Source: Cryptosporidium bovis (Eukaryota; Apicomplexa; Conoidasida; Eucoccidiorida; Cryptosporidiidae). Taken from it: a DNA stretch of 64,000 bases. Below the pieces are notes generated by a model, which worked only from the letters and a program-made list of their open reading frames with translations, was not told the DNA's origin and made no database searches. The stretch spans positions 186,001-250,000 of the forward strand of contig VHIT02000012.1 of the NCBI GenBank assembly GCA_009768925.2, read 5' to 3'. The position numbers and the translations under genes were made by a program. Below are positions 35,425 through 45,303 of the stretch, piece after piece (positions within the stretch are counted from its first letter, which is position 1; each line of letters opens with the position of its first letter).

Positions 35425-35967
35425 CTTAATTTTTGACAAATTAAACAACACACTTATTTATAAAACATTTAAGCAATAAATATTATTAAATTTTTGTTTG
35501 ACATCAAGTGAAATATTATTCTTTATCAAGAATATATTTATATTGGTATTGTTAAATTGTGGGATAAAGTATGGCTGTCGGCGCCATTCCAGAAAGGAGC
35601 GCCCGATTCAAATGCATGATTAATGCAATTAATAAAGATTAATTTGTGAGAATATACGGAAATTAATGAGCGAGTATATCTATTTTTATGAATGGGAATA
35701 TGATAATTGTGGAATATTTTTTTACCTTAGCCATTTACACTTATTTTTACGGGGTTTCAACCGAGCGAGTAGTTGAAAATTGTTATCAAGCTTAAAATGC
35801 ATTGAGTACTGCAGCAAACTGTTATTGCAGGGACTGAATGGAAGTTATGGATTCGTGAACTATTTAGGGTTTGTGATTATTTAGACAATTTTTACATTAA
35901 AATTACGAGGAAATGAAACGGAAAACTATTAATATATTACTAAAGAATAACTGACAAAGAATTGAAT
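35425..35967. other. Intergenic region between ARPC1 and NAT10
   Basis: A tandem minus-strand gap with one notable element, GGCGCCA at 35580-35586, about 155 bases upstream of the ARPC1 ATG. The rest is AT-rich with no recognisable gene. Confidence 0.5.
35580..35586. promoter_or_regulatory. GGCGCCA (E2F-type) site upstream of ARPC1
   Basis: GGCGCC palindrome about 155 bases upstream of the spliced ARPC1 start codon, a distance similar to that of the site upstream of NAD kinase. Confidence 0.4.
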
Positions 35968-38952
35968 CTATATTGAATCGGCAGTCATTTGGCCGATATT
36001 GGATGTCCTGATGTTCTGTAGATAATTGCTAATTTTGTGGATGGCTTTATTAAATAAGGCCAAAAGTTGAGTTGATGGAGTAAGGAGTTCGGCGGAGAGG
36101 TCATCAATGCCTTTTCTTTGAGAACCAATTCCAATAAGAACGGCTGACTGTAGATATGAAATTGAAACACCTGGGAGCCTGTTTTCAAAATAGAGTTGGC
36201 TAATAATAGGTACGAGATCGGATATGGATGAAAAATCTGATAACTGTTTGGCGTAACGTACGAGACGGTTACAGTCATTTTCAGTGAAAAATAGATAAAG
36301 TTGGTTTTTATCACTAATCGGTACTTTCATCTGTCTTTGCATTTGATCTTCATTATTTAAATCGTTGTTGGCACTACTTGATGATACAAAGTTTTTGTAG
36401 GATAATACAAGGGAAAGAGCAAGGGTGACGGGCATGTTTTTAAATTGTGGTTGAGAGACGTATTGAATTATTCTGGATGAAAAGTCTTCAACAAAAGAGG
36501 ATAGCCAACAATTACCGATACATTTTAACATAATAATTGAATGCTCGCCTGTAACCTCACTTACTTGTTGTCTAATGTATACAGGAGTGAATTCCAATTT
36601 AGACCAAAATTTATGAAGCTCAATTGTAATTCCGAAGGCAGTTCCAATGTAGTCAATCTGTTCATTATGTTTTAATATAAAATCCATATCACTCACAGGT
36701 TCCAGAAGGGGGGGTATATCCTTTGATTTTTCAATAATCTCGCTTTTTATGTCAACGTTGGCATTATTAATCAAAGAGTTATTTCTTACTTTAATGGTGT
36801 TATTATTTGTTGGACTACTGGAAACTTGTATGTGTTTTGTTGGATCACTGATATTTTCAATAGCGACACTATTTTTTAAATCATCTAATTTATTAAGCAG
36901 TTGTTTCACGGCGTAACTGCCGTAACCCATTCTTTGGGCGGATGGATGGGTAGCAATTCTGACTATTCTGACGCCAGTTAATTTACCGAAGTCATCTCTG
37001 GCAAGATGGTTGCAAAGTGTCCAAGGTATTAAGTCACCAGAAGGTCTGAGGCCTCTAGAAAGTGATGACTTTATGTGTTCAGACGTAATTGAACCTTCTA
37101 CGGCTATTTGAATCGCAACTAAAATGGGTGGAATAATTTTGGTGTTTGGATCGAATGGCCCAAGTAACACAAATATACGATGAGTAGGTGCGTCAGAGAT
37201 GAGCATGAGGTCGTTTGGCGTGTTTTTGTAGTGCGAAGAGACGAAAAGTGCCATAAGATTGTGTAGGAATTTTTCACTTGCGGAGTGATAAGAGAACAGA
37301 GAATCTCTATTAACATGATAAAGAGTACATAAGGAGGGCGGTGGGAGAGTCACCCTTTTGTTCAGCATTTCTGAAGAATAAGATATACTAACATTGTCGT
37401 CGCCAGTATTGTTATCGCCACAATTACTATTGCTATAATTTGAGCCAGACAAGGGAGGCGGAACAGTTGCGTCCAAGCAAAGTAAAGAATGCAACCAATT
37501 TTCAATAGGATCATTTCTACCATAACGTATCGGTTCTTTTAAGGTAAGTTCTGTAAATAGGGAACTATTTGAATTCGGAACATTGGTACCAGAGGAAGAT
37601 GAACAAGAATCCATTGATTTTTTTTTAAGATCATTTATGAGCTTGAGAGACAGTGCTCTTCCTGTGCCTTCATATCCGTTTATTGTGGATGAGAATATGA
37701 ACAAATGACTTCCAAGAAATTTTTTAACAATAGGCAATGGTATAGCAGCCGCTTCATCCATAACGACAATTTCCGCCTGCGAGACCAACAAATAGTCCTC
37801 AGGTCTAATAAATTGGATTGTTTGTCTGTGCTCTTTGAATACATTTACTCTAATTAGACGGGAAACTGAATTTCTGGATCCACCACCTACATGAAATTCG
37901 CCTCCTGATTTGGATCTAACCAATTCAAAATGTTTATGCTCAACATAACCGAGACTAATCAGGCCAATTTCGATAAATTCAAATACAGTTAAAACGTTTT
38001 CAGGGGTTGGAGCAGTAATGAATATGTTACTGTATCCCTGGGAAATCGCACATGCTAATGAAAGACCAAGAGCTGCTGACTTACCCCTTCCTCTTCCCGC
38101 AGTTAATGATATTATTGAATTCATATTCTTCTGTATAATGACATCCGCAATCTTCAACACGGTTTGAGCCTGATCATAAGTTAAACAATTAGATACAACT
38201 TTTCCTATTACTGTGTCCTTTACACTTTCTTCCAGTTTAATGTGTTCTTTAGTTTTGCCGTTATTGTCTATGTTACCCCCAGTCTTGGTTATATCGCCTC
38301 CTATTTCTAAAACGCGTTTTGAAATAGGTAGTATGTTTAATTCGTCATCAAGAACTATGCAATTATTACATGTTGATAGGGATAGTATAAACCTCGGGAT
38401 GAATCTCGAAATTATGTCCTCTGAATAGAGATCGTCGCTGCATTTTAGTTTGCTGTGGAAGTCCATGACGGTGTAATACAGATTTTTTAGAGATGACATT
38501 GTCTGTAAAGTTATACATATAATCCCTCCACCAGATACAGTTTCTATTGTTCTACAAAGTATATTTGGTGTAATGGCCTCGAAGTCCTGTAATATACACA
38601 TACCAAATGTCCTACCCAGCACATTGTGCGTATCTTTGTAATAACAGTATCTTATTTCAGCATTTGAAACAAACAACTCAAAAGGATCTTCCAATTGTTC
38701 ATCTATTTTGCCTTGTTTTGCCTTTTTGTTTCTCTGTTTTTGTCTTACTTTCCTATGACTACTAAATCCAAGTTCTTTTTTATAACACCATAGTACAGAC
38801 GGCTTTTTTGAATGAATCTTGCTCAATACATAGTACATGTTGCTTATCTGATATCTGCTATTATCTCCAACTATCAAAAACATGCATCTAACTCTTTTTT
38901 TTGCACTCTCTTCCAATAAGAGTTTTAGTCTTCCATCTACCAACTTCTTCAT
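35968..38952 (-). CDS. NAT10: RNA cytidine acetyltransferase NAT10/Kre33 (TmcA family)
   Basis: 994 residues from the ATG at 38952. The enzyme uses ATP and acetyl-CoA to make N4-acetylcytidine in 18S rRNA and tRNA and is part of the nucleolar small-subunit processome. The N-terminal domain has SVLWCYKKELGFSSHRK and DPFELFVSNAEIRYCYY, nearly as in human. The helicase-like part has the P-loop LTAGRGRGKSAALG near residue 285, VNVFKEHRQTIQFI and MDEAAAIPLPIVK. The GNAT part includes VRIVRIATHPSAQRMGYGSY near residue 665. A Ser/Asn-rich insertion sits at about 730-760. The basic C-terminal tail of about 100 residues found in yeast and human is absent: the protein ends soon after LIGIGSQRKGIDDLSAEL and LFNKAIHKISNYL. 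Confidence 0.95.
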   Translation of the reverse strand: MKKLVDGRLKLLLEESAKKRVRCMFLIVGDNSRYQISNMYYVLSKIHSKKPSVLWCYKKELGFSSHRKVRQKQRNKKAKQGKIDEQLEDPFELFVSNAEIRYCYYKDTHNVLGRTFGMCILQDFEAITPNILCRTIETVSGGGIICITLQTMSSLKNLYYTVMDFHSKLKCSDDLYSEDIISRFIPRFILSLSTCNNCIVLDDELNILPISKRVLEIGGDITKTGGNIDNNGKTKEHIKLEESVKDTVIGKVVSNCLTYDQAQTVLKIADVIIQKNMNSIISLTAGRGRGKSAALGLSLACAISQGYSNIFITAPTPENVLTVFEFIEIGLISLGYVEHKHFELVRSKSGGEFHVGGGSRNSVSRLIRVNVFKEHRQTIQFIRPEDYLLVSQAEIVVMDEAAAIPLPIVKKFLGSHLFIFSSTINGYEGTGRALSLKLINDLKKKSMDSCSSSSGTNVPNSNSSLFTELTLKEPIRYGRNDPIENWLHSLLCLDATVPPPLSGSNYSNSNCGDNNTGDDNVSISYSSEMLNKRVTLPPPSLCTLYHVNRDSLFSYHSASEKFLHNLMALFVSSHYKNTPNDLMLISDAPTHRIFVLLGPFDPNTKIIPPILVAIQIAVEGSITSEHIKSSLSRGLRPSGDLIPWTLCNHLARDDFGKLTGVRIVRIATHPSAQRMGYGSYAVKQLLNKLDDLKNSVAIENISDPTKHIQVSSSPTNNNTIKVRNNSLINNANVDIKSEIIEKSKDIPPLLEPVSDMDFILKHNEQIDYIGTAFGITIELHKFWSKLEFTPVYIRQQVSEVTGEHSIIMLKCIGNCWLSSFVEDFSSRIIQYVSQPQFKNMPVTLALSLVLSYKNFVSSSSANNDLNNEDQMQRQMKVPISDKNQLYLFFTENDCNRLVRYAKQLSDFSSISDLVPIISQLYFENRLPGVSISYLQSAVLIGIGSQRKGIDDLSAELLTPSTQLLALFNKAIHKISNYLQNIRTSNIGQMTADSI

Positions 38953-39103
38953 GTTTGTTTTTTTGTGATTTTAAACAAAGGAAATGAAAACTTGTCCTAT
39001 ATACACTATTTTTGCTTCACCAGTTCCCTGTGTTTCTGCTTATGCAAATCTGATGCTATCTCTGTTGTATTTGTCTATGATTTTCAAATAACTTCTCTGT
39101 CAA

Positions 39104-39226
39104 GTCAGGCCCAGACGTTACCGTTTCACCATGCCAAGACTGACATATAAAGCCACAGGGCGCCACATCGTTGCCGCCTCCTGCCAAGCACAATGGATTC
39201 AGTGGGAACTTACCCGTGGGAGGTGG
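39104..39226. ncRNA. Candidate structured non-coding RNA, strand unknown
   Basis: Two stems are evident: GTCAG (39104-39108) with CTGAC (39140-39144), supported by an inner GGC/GCC (39108-39110, 39133-39135), and CCGCCTCC (39174-39181) with GGAGGTGG (39219-39226), eight pairs including one G-U. GC content is clearly above the surroundings. An ACTTACC at 39208-39214 resembles the 5' end of U1, but the U1 loop sequences are absent. It could equally be a GC-rich promoter of NAT10, since it includes an E2F-type GGCGCCA. Confidence 0.25.
39159..39165. promoter_or_regulatory. GGCGCCA (E2F-type) site upstream of NAT10
   Basis: A GGCGCC palindrome 207 bases upstream of the NAT10 start codon (minus strand), in the GC-rich patch. 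Confidence 0.4.
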
Positions 39227-39532
39227 AAAAGAAAGTACAAATGCTCATGACTGAGAACAACCATTAGGAAGAAAATTCAATCTGCGTGTAAATTCAGACA
39301 TGCAGACTAAAGAGAACATGAAGTACTGAAAAGAAGGCAACTTTCAACAATTAACAGAAAATGTTTATATTTCTTAAATACATGCACTGACAAACTTTTC
39401 CTAGTGTGAAGAAAAATTAAATAACCTACGCCATACACATAAATTTAGAAATGTGAACATGTTTTTATTTTTGTCAAAAAACATTGAACCTGAAAAGATG
39501 AGTAGGCCTGGGTAATACAATTGGGCGACTGA

Positions 39533-40597
39533 CTATTGGATGTTACCAGTATTGTTGATACTATTATTACTATCACTAGTATTATTGAAATCAATACTTT
39601 TCACGTTGTTTCTTTTGAAGTACTTTGATGAATTTGAGATAAAACCACTTAAGTATTCAACAAGACTGTATTTGCTTTTTTTCTGAACAAGAGGGTAGTT
39701 TGAAATAATGTTATCAAATATATTTAAATTAGAGGAATTGGAGCGATCATAGAAATATGTAAAAAGGAAAGCACCATAAAACCCACCATATATCTTATAA
39801 AAGTTGTTCCAGTATAGTGTCTGAACAAAGTTAAGTTTTTTATATAAATTAATGGCATTATTATTGTATTCAACAACGTGAAGGAAAATGGCATTTACTT
39901 GAGGGTGAAATTTTTGGTAATACCCAATAACAATATTGAGCAACTGCTTTGCAATTCCGAGAAATCTGAACTCTTCAACAACACCCATAGTTAATATATA
40001 AACAAGGTGGTTATAAATGCTTTCGCCAAATTGAGAACTAACAGAAATATCAAATGAGTCATTTTCTATATCCCTTTTTAAGGAGTCAAGCAAATATCCC
40101 TCTGGAATACTCTTTATCACGTGCTTGTAGTCATTGTCCTTGATAATTCTTGAATCTTGCGAAGTTGTAATAAAACCAATAATTAGTTCACTTACATCGC
40201 TTCCGAAATAGCCATTGTGCTCGTTTAATGTTATCTTGTCATTAAAATTGGAGTCTAAACTATCAAATTTCCAAACAGCAACCCATCCTTGGGTCAAACC
40301 AGAAGAAATCCCTTGGTAAAACTGATCATCGTAACTAATAGGAAAAAGCTCCTTGTGTAAGTCAGAGAGTTGGTATGTATCAGTGGAGACTATTTTTCTA
40401 AAGTCTATAATTGGATTCTTTTTTGGATTTGAATTTTTCCATTCGTTATATATTTCGTGTATTTTTGAACACTTTTTCGGATTGCCTATTTCTGGTGGAA
40501 ATGCTGATGAGGTTGTATCACCACTATTGTCGTAATGATCATTAATAACACCAACAATGTTGCTATTATTATTATCGAAATTGCCAGAAGTTAGCAT
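39533..40597 (-). CDS. NAA60/HAT4-like GNAT N-terminal acetyltransferase
   Basis: 354 residues from the ATG at 40597. The GNAT core has the acetyl-CoA loop in MGVVEEFRFLGIAKQLLN (about 204-221, R211-x-x-G214-x-A216) and the downstream LHVVEYNNNAINLYKKLNF (239-257). It also has ELFPISYDDQFYQGI near 83-97, which matches the NAA60 substrate-binding start (WFPIEYPDSWY). NAA60 acetylates N-termini of membrane proteins facing the cytosol at the Golgi. The Tyr-rich tract after the core (YWNNFYKIYGGFYGAFLFTYF) fits that family too. An insertion at about 150-190 and Asn-rich ends are lineage features. The C-terminal helix near 320-340 could serve as a membrane anchor, as in NAA60, but this is inferred. 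Confidence 0.82.
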   Translation of the reverse strand: MLTSGNFDNNNSNIVGVINDHYDNSGDTTSSAFPPEIGNPKKCSKIHEIYNEWKNSNPKKNPIIDFRKIVSTDTYQLSDLHKELFPISYDDQFYQGISSGLTQGWVAVWKFDSLDSNFNDKITLNEHNGYFGSDVSELIIGFITTSQDSRIIKDNDYKHVIKSIPEGYLLDSLKRDIENDSFDISVSSQFGESIYNHLVYILTMGVVEEFRFLGIAKQLLNIVIGYYQKFHPQVNAIFLHVVEYNNNAINLYKKLNFVQTLYWNNFYKIYGGFYGAFLFTYFYDRSNSSNLNIFDNIISNYPLVQKKSKYSLVEYLSGFISNSSKYFKRNNVKSIDFNNTSDSNNSINNTGNIQ

Positions 40598-41530
40598 TTA
40601 TAACAGTTTTATAGAAATGTATTTATTGGAATAAGCTTTTTAAATAAAGAGAACAAATGAGAGTTTGTACATATATAGTTGCGATGTTTTGTGGTGACCA
40701 GATAGTGATATGTAGCAAATTCAAAGTGTAGAAGCCATTTCCTGATAGAATTTTGCCACTAAAAGTAGTTCCAGGTGAAGTTAATTTTAAAATCAATGAC
40801 TAACAAATAACATTTAGTTTTGTAGTAAATTAATCGTAAATAATAAATATGTAGTTTACAAATGCCTCAAATCTTAAGTTCATAAATTTGAGGAAGCGAA
40901 AGCAGCTGCTGTTTGTATATTAATGAAGGCTTTATGACAAATTAAATCGTTATTTCTGGAATTGAAACTGTAGGTGTAAACTTATATTTTGAGATAATAC
41001 ACTAATTGAATATATTGACTAGTCCCTGAAAAAAAGATTACTTGTTTCAGTGAAAACAATAAATAACAATTTATAAGTTGAAATAAAATAAATAAAAGAT
41101 ACCCAATAAATGCAAATTTACTTATACAATATAAGGAACGAGAAATATAAATTAGAGCAAATATAAACTCAATAAAACTTAAAACAATACATTTGCCGCC
41201 ATTCAGACGGTACCACAAACTACAGAGCAATAAATAAAGCGTAACTTGACTACCATAATATTGGCTTTAATTGTAAGCAGTTAGAGTGGGGCACCTATCA
41301 AAATAAGTGCGAGTTTATAAAACAGGACGTGTGATGATGAACTTGTATATATCATTAAATCCTCGAACATACGGCAGCAACCCCACTTTATCATCTATTT
41401 TGAGGCATTCTATATCAAATACTCAGAACATTCTGGTGAATAAACGTGGTGAAATAAGTGTGTTGATCTAAAAGTCACAAGCAGATAAATGAATAGCGAT
41501 ATGAGCAACACTGGAGAGTGAATGGTGAAT
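40598..41530. other. Intergenic region without visible genes
   Basis: AT-rich tandem minus-strand gap between OGG1 and the NAA60-like gene. An 82-codon hydrophobic minus-strand frame (40982-41230) starts only with TTG and is not supported. No GCATGC or GGCGCC element is seen. Confidence 0.5.
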
Positions 41531-42823
41531 TTACTTTATTACAGAAGAGCTAAATAATACGAGTTGTGCCCATCCAGGGAATAAAGTAAATTTTTCTCTG
41601 AAGAAATTTCCAGCTTGAACATACCTAGTCTTGTTGAGACTAGTCTTCTCATCAAAGTTTTTTAAGTGCTTGCATACATACTTGAGTATATGCGTGTCAA
41701 TAGGAACAGCCTCTGTAAATCCAAATCCGGATAATAACACAAAATCTGCAACTTTTCTTCCAATACCATGAAATTTTTGGAGATAAAGCGAGGCTTCAAG
41801 ATAACTTAATGAATTAATATGTTCAATAAATTTCCTTTCGCTGCTGAAGTTACTTAGTTTTTTTGCTAAAAGGATAATACTTTTGGCACGATATCCAACA
41901 CCACATTTTTCTTTTAGGAATTCTTCTGAAGCATTTGAAAGTATTTGAAGTGAGGTAGGAAATGTGTAGTATTGAAATTCCTTGGGAAATTTGTTTTTTC
42001 TGTCTTTCTGGTAATCGACGTTTTGGAACAAGGAATCGTTTTCAATACTGTAAAGGTCATTTTCATCACACCCACCATCAAATTCTTCATTGCTATCATC
42101 GCTAATATCTCCCCAGTTAATGCCGTTTTTCTCGTTTTTGTCCAATTCAAAGTTATCATTGGGACAAGTACTGGAAATAATGTCTTTATCTTTAATATCA
42201 CATAAATAAGTACCAAAATGCTTTCTTATGTTTTGCACAATAGTTGATATTCTTTGGATATTGTTATTTGCAGTGATAACCCCGACAAAAAGTGCTTCTA
42301 TTGGATCAATATTGAGCAGTCTAATACCCTTAGGAGAAGATATTATGGTTGGATCTGACTTTCCCCAGAATGAGTAAGCTTGTGAAAGTGAACTAATTTT
42401 ATTTGTTCCGTCATCGGTCGGTTCACCATTATTTTGGTCATTTCCTTGGTTATTATTTTCCCATGAATAGTCTAAATTAAAATAGTGTCTTATATGTTCA
42501 TAAGGAGTTAAGTTGCAACAGTGAAATGCGGAAGGTACTGAATTTGAACTATTTTCTTTGGGATGAAATGGATCAATCTTCTTTTTTTTCGGAATCTTCT
42601 CAAGGTCAGAATCGACATTATTGTCTTTACAACCATCATAGATGCATCTATACAAGGTGTCGTTTTCCAACTCCTTGACCTGAAATACCCTATGCCCAAG
42701 AACACCAACAAAACTATCTTTCGACACCTTTCTCCACGAGAACGACTGTCCTGCCGGAAGACAGTTGGTTATTCTTAACTCATCCCTTGGTACATTCAAA
42801 CTTTCATATTTAACGTCAATCAT
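41531..42823 (-). CDS. OGG1: 8-oxoguanine DNA glycosylase/AP lyase OGG1
   Basis: 430 residues from the ATG at 42823. It removes 8-oxoguanine opposite cytosine in base-excision repair. The N-terminal domain starts with LRITNCLPAGQSFSWRK, as in OGG1 proteins. The damaged-strand contact ITANNNIQRI at about 184-192 corresponds to the human NNNIARI. The helix-hairpin-helix-GPD motif is FHGIGRKVADFVLLSGF, with the Schiff-base lysine at K357 and the catalytic Asp at D376 (AVPIDTH). An acidic Asn/Asp insertion at about 205-280 and another at about 65-100 make it longer than human OGG1 (345). No targeting peptide is seen, so a nuclear location is likely. Confidence 0.95.
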   Translation of the reverse strand: MIDVKYESLNVPRDELRITNCLPAGQSFSWRKVSKDSFVGVLGHRVFQVKELENDTLYRCIYDGCKDNNVDSDLEKIPKKKKIDPFHPKENSSNSVPSAFHCCNLTPYEHIRHYFNLDYSWENNNQGNDQNNGEPTDDGTNKISSLSQAYSFWGKSDPTIISSPKGIRLLNIDPIEALFVGVITANNNIQRISTIVQNIRKHFGTYLCDIKDKDIISSTCPNDNFELDKNEKNGINWGDISDDSNEEFDGGCDENDLYSIENDSLFQNVDYQKDRKNKFPKEFQYYTFPTSLQILSNASEEFLKEKCGVGYRAKSIILLAKKLSNFSSERKFIEHINSLSYLEASLYLQKFHGIGRKVADFVLLSGFGFTEAVPIDTHILKYVCKHLKNFDEKTSLNKTRYVQAGNFFREKFTLFPGWAQLVLFSSSVIK

Positions 42824-43007
42824 CTAAACTGGTTTGAAATATGTGAATAATAAACCGGATTCTATTCCTAATTTATATTAATAATAATAATAAAGTAAAA
42901 ATATAAGTTATTCGTCAATAATAAATAAGTAAATAAATAAGTGAATAGATGTAGAATAAATAAATATATATATTTATATCTACTTATGGCTACAAATAAA
43001 TAAACGA

Positions 43008-43012
<5 letters not shown>

Positions 43013-43041
<29 letters not shown>
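43013..43041. repeat. TA dinucleotide microsatellite
   Basis: About fourteen uninterrupted TA units from 43013 to 43041, flanked by AAATA-rich low-complexity sequence between about 42900 and 43060. Such tracts often vary between isolates. Confidence 0.9.
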
Positions 43042-43044
<3 letters not shown>

Positions 43045-43920
43045 TATTTACTATTTATACTTGTCTATATTTATTAAGGCTATTTAAAATAGGTAATATA
43101 GTATTAATATTGGTCGCTACTTAAGATTTAGTTAGAATAGCTAGTACTATTCTCGGTGCTTTACTAGGTTTCCGAGTTTAAACCGGAAGTCAATGTGTAA
43201 TATTAGTGGTGACAGTATTTTAATAATAATGTAGATTATGGTTACTATAAGTGATGGTTAGTTTGAACTAATCAATAGTTTAAGAGTTGGAAAAGTTTAA
43301 GGAGCGTGTGAAGTTGAAAAATTCTTAAAAAGAAGAAAAAAGATTGATACGGTGATTAATTGTAATAAGTAAATTGAACTAATATGAGGTTTTAATAAAG
43401 ATAAAACTAATATTTTGAGTGGTATTTTTGCGCTTAAAAAGCAATTTTACCCACTCTCCACAAACAAATGAGGAAATAGACAAAATATACAGGTTTTTAT
43501 TCAATTACTTATTTGTACCTCGCATTATCATAGCCAACTTAAATTTTATTTATGTGGGTAGACTCAGTTAGACACTAACAGATTTAGGCGGATTGTAGCA
43601 GTGCTTTTACATAGAGATTGAATAAACAGTGTAGATATAATATACATGATATGAGTATACATAGTTTAATATTTATATTAAAAGATACTGCAATTACCAC
43701 TACTATCTATTCTAATAAAAATAAGTATATTTTGATTATGACTTATCACTTATTTAATACCATTGGTGTCAGTTGTTTCCACTACCTTTTTTATTAAGGT
43801 ATCCCAATTACGTTATGCTTACATTAGTGTATAAAAAATTTAACTTATATCTTGGCATTGTTTCTATGAGTACCTGCCCTTTATCATTATTACTTATTGT
43901 TAGAAGCTAAATACATATTA

Positions 43921-43940
43921 GGCGGGAGGCACAGGCGCCA
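43921..43940. promoter_or_regulatory. Paired E2F-type words upstream of TBP
   Basis: GGCGGGAG (43921-43928) and GGCGCCA (43934-43940) lie five bases apart, about 505-525 bases upstream of the TBP start codon. Confidence 0.4.
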
Positions 43941-44444
43941 CATACGAATATAATAGTATAGATACATTTTGATTAATTAATAATGGTAATATTGATGTAG
44001 TTAATGCCAAATAAAGGTTAAATATGAAACTGAATATATGTGAAACTGGAGGTATTATTTACTAATGAGGACAGGAAATTCAGGTATAAATTATTAGATT
44101 ATATACGGTTTTTTCTGCAAAAAAGTCAATTGGGTAGAAGCAGGTAATATAGGGCAATTGCCACATTTTGGGACTTCTTTTCTTTGTAAACCACTTATCT
44201 GGAAGGGGTCGTTTTTAATACATGAAATATATATATAACACATAAACTACGTATACACCTTGAAAATCGTGTAACAAAGGATACGAATATATTCGGTACT
44301 AATAGTTCGGAGTTAGAGGAATAAGAGACCGTATTAGTAGTTAGATAGCATAGGTAGGCGCATGATCATATGTATGTATTACTGGATACGCGTACCAATA
44401 TATAGATGTTCTAGACAAGTGTAGATCGAAAGGCAACATCCCAA

Positions 44445-45218
44445 ATGAGTGATATTATAAATGACTTAATAAGTGGAGCAGGAGACGGTGATTATATCGT
44501 TACAGGTGACGGCAATATAGAGAAAGAGAGTGAGTTGTTATTTAATGGTATATGCGGTAATGAAGAGAGCGAAAACAACGAAAAAGTTTGTCCTTCAAAC
44601 ACCAATGCTTTATTAGGATTTAGGAACGTTGAGATAGAGGAAGTGCCACCTTCAATAGTAAGCAAAACAATAGTACCTGAGATACAAAATATAATAGCGA
44701 GTGTTCACCTAAAGTGCGAGTTGGACCTAAGGTTAATAGCCATAAGTGCTAGAAATGCTGAATACAATCCGAAGAAAGTAAATGCAGTTGTGATGAGATT
44801 AAGAGAGCCAAAGTGCACAGGTTTACTTTTCAGAAGTGGAAGATTAATGATAACTGGGGCTAGAATGGAGAATGACGCTAAACTTGGTGGGAAAAAAATG
44901 GCTAAAATATGTCAAAAGAGTGGTTTCCCAAAGGTAAAATTTACAAACTTTAAAATGGAGAATATAATCGCAACTGCTGATTGTAGATTTCCCATTAGGC
45001 TTGAAGGTCTTGCTTATGATCACAGGGATTTCTGCAATTATGAACCAGAGTTATTCCCGGGGCTTGTATATCGCTACCATCCCGATAATTCTCCAACTAA
45101 AGCTGTTTTATTATTATTTGTATCTGGTAAAGTTATTGTTACTGGTTGTAAAAATTACAAGGAGATATGCAATGTTTTTGACAACATATATCCCGTATTA
45201 TGCCAATATAAAAAATAA
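44445..45218 (+). CDS. TBP: TATA-binding protein
   Basis: 257 residues from the ATG at 44445. TBP nucleates transcription complexes of all three RNA polymerases. An acidic N-terminus of about 75 residues precedes the two-repeat saddle (77-257). Repeat 1 has NAVVMRLREPKCTGLLFRSG and SGFPKVKFTNF; repeat 2 has FPIRLEGLAYDH, YEPELFPGLVYRY and LLLFVSGKVIVTGC. All four intercalating Phe positions are kept. Oddities are SARNAEYNPKKVNAVV with normal spacing in repeat 1, and an insertion of about four residues (RYHPDNSPTKAVLLLF, compared with human RMIKPRIVLLIF) in the loop of repeat 2. It converges with the BTB gene, about 85 bases apart. Confidence 0.97.
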   Translation: MSDIINDLISGAGDGDYIVTGDGNIEKESELLFNGICGNEESENNEKVCPSNTNALLGFRNVEIEEVPPSIVSKTIVPEIQNIIASVHLKCELDLRLIAISARNAEYNPKKVNAVVMRLREPKCTGLLFRSGRLMITGARMENDAKLGGKKMAKICQKSGFPKVKFTNFKMENIIATADCRFPIRLEGLAYDHRDFCNYEPELFPGLVYRYHPDNSPTKAVLLLFVSGKVIVTGCKNYKEICNVFDNIYPVLCQYKK

Positions 45219-45303
45219 AACTATCAAACCGCAATACTGATGTACATACTGGAGTATTACAACTATAAAATTTAGTTTTAATTATTTCATTATTATTAAT
45301 TAC

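Larger units (their letters stand above)
38953..39532. other. Intergenic region with a GC-richer structured patch
   Basis: The gap lies upstream of NAT10 and downstream of the NAA60-like gene, both on the minus strand. Bases about 39104-39230 are GC-richer and contain inverted repeats plus GGCGCCA at 39159-39165. The rest is AT-rich. The 61-codon plus-strand frame at 38965-39150 has no recognisable domain. Confidence 0.5.
42824..44444. other. 1.6-kb intergenic region, low complexity then TBP promoter
   Basis: The proximal part (about 42870-43080) is simple AT sequence with AAATA-type runs and a TA repeat. The rest is AT-rich with GGCGGGAG at 43921-43928 and GGCGCCA at 43934-43940, about 505 bases before the TBP start. 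A moderately GC-richer stretch at about 44110-44210 has no recognisable structure. A tRNA-like hairpin at 43170-43188 was rejected. This is one of the longest gaps in the window. Confidence 0.5.

Noticed and set aside
39208-39214. ACTTACC resembling the 5' end of U1 snRNA
   Set aside because: The U1 stem-loop I sequence (ATCACGAAG) and an Sm site are absent downstream.
39176-39300. Possible upstream exon of NAT10 using a minus-strand GGTAAGTT donor
   Set aside because: The NAT10 protein already aligns with the family from its first residues at the ATG at 38952, so no missing N-terminus needs explaining.
40982-41230. 82-codon hydrophobic frame
   Set aside because: It has only a TTG start, no recognised family, and base composition like the surrounding non-coding DNA.
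43170-43188. Hairpin TTCCGAGTTTAAACCGGAA resembling a tRNA T-arm on the minus strand
   Set aside because: No matching acceptor, D-arm or box A was found at the expected distance, and the loop lacks the usual TTCRA.
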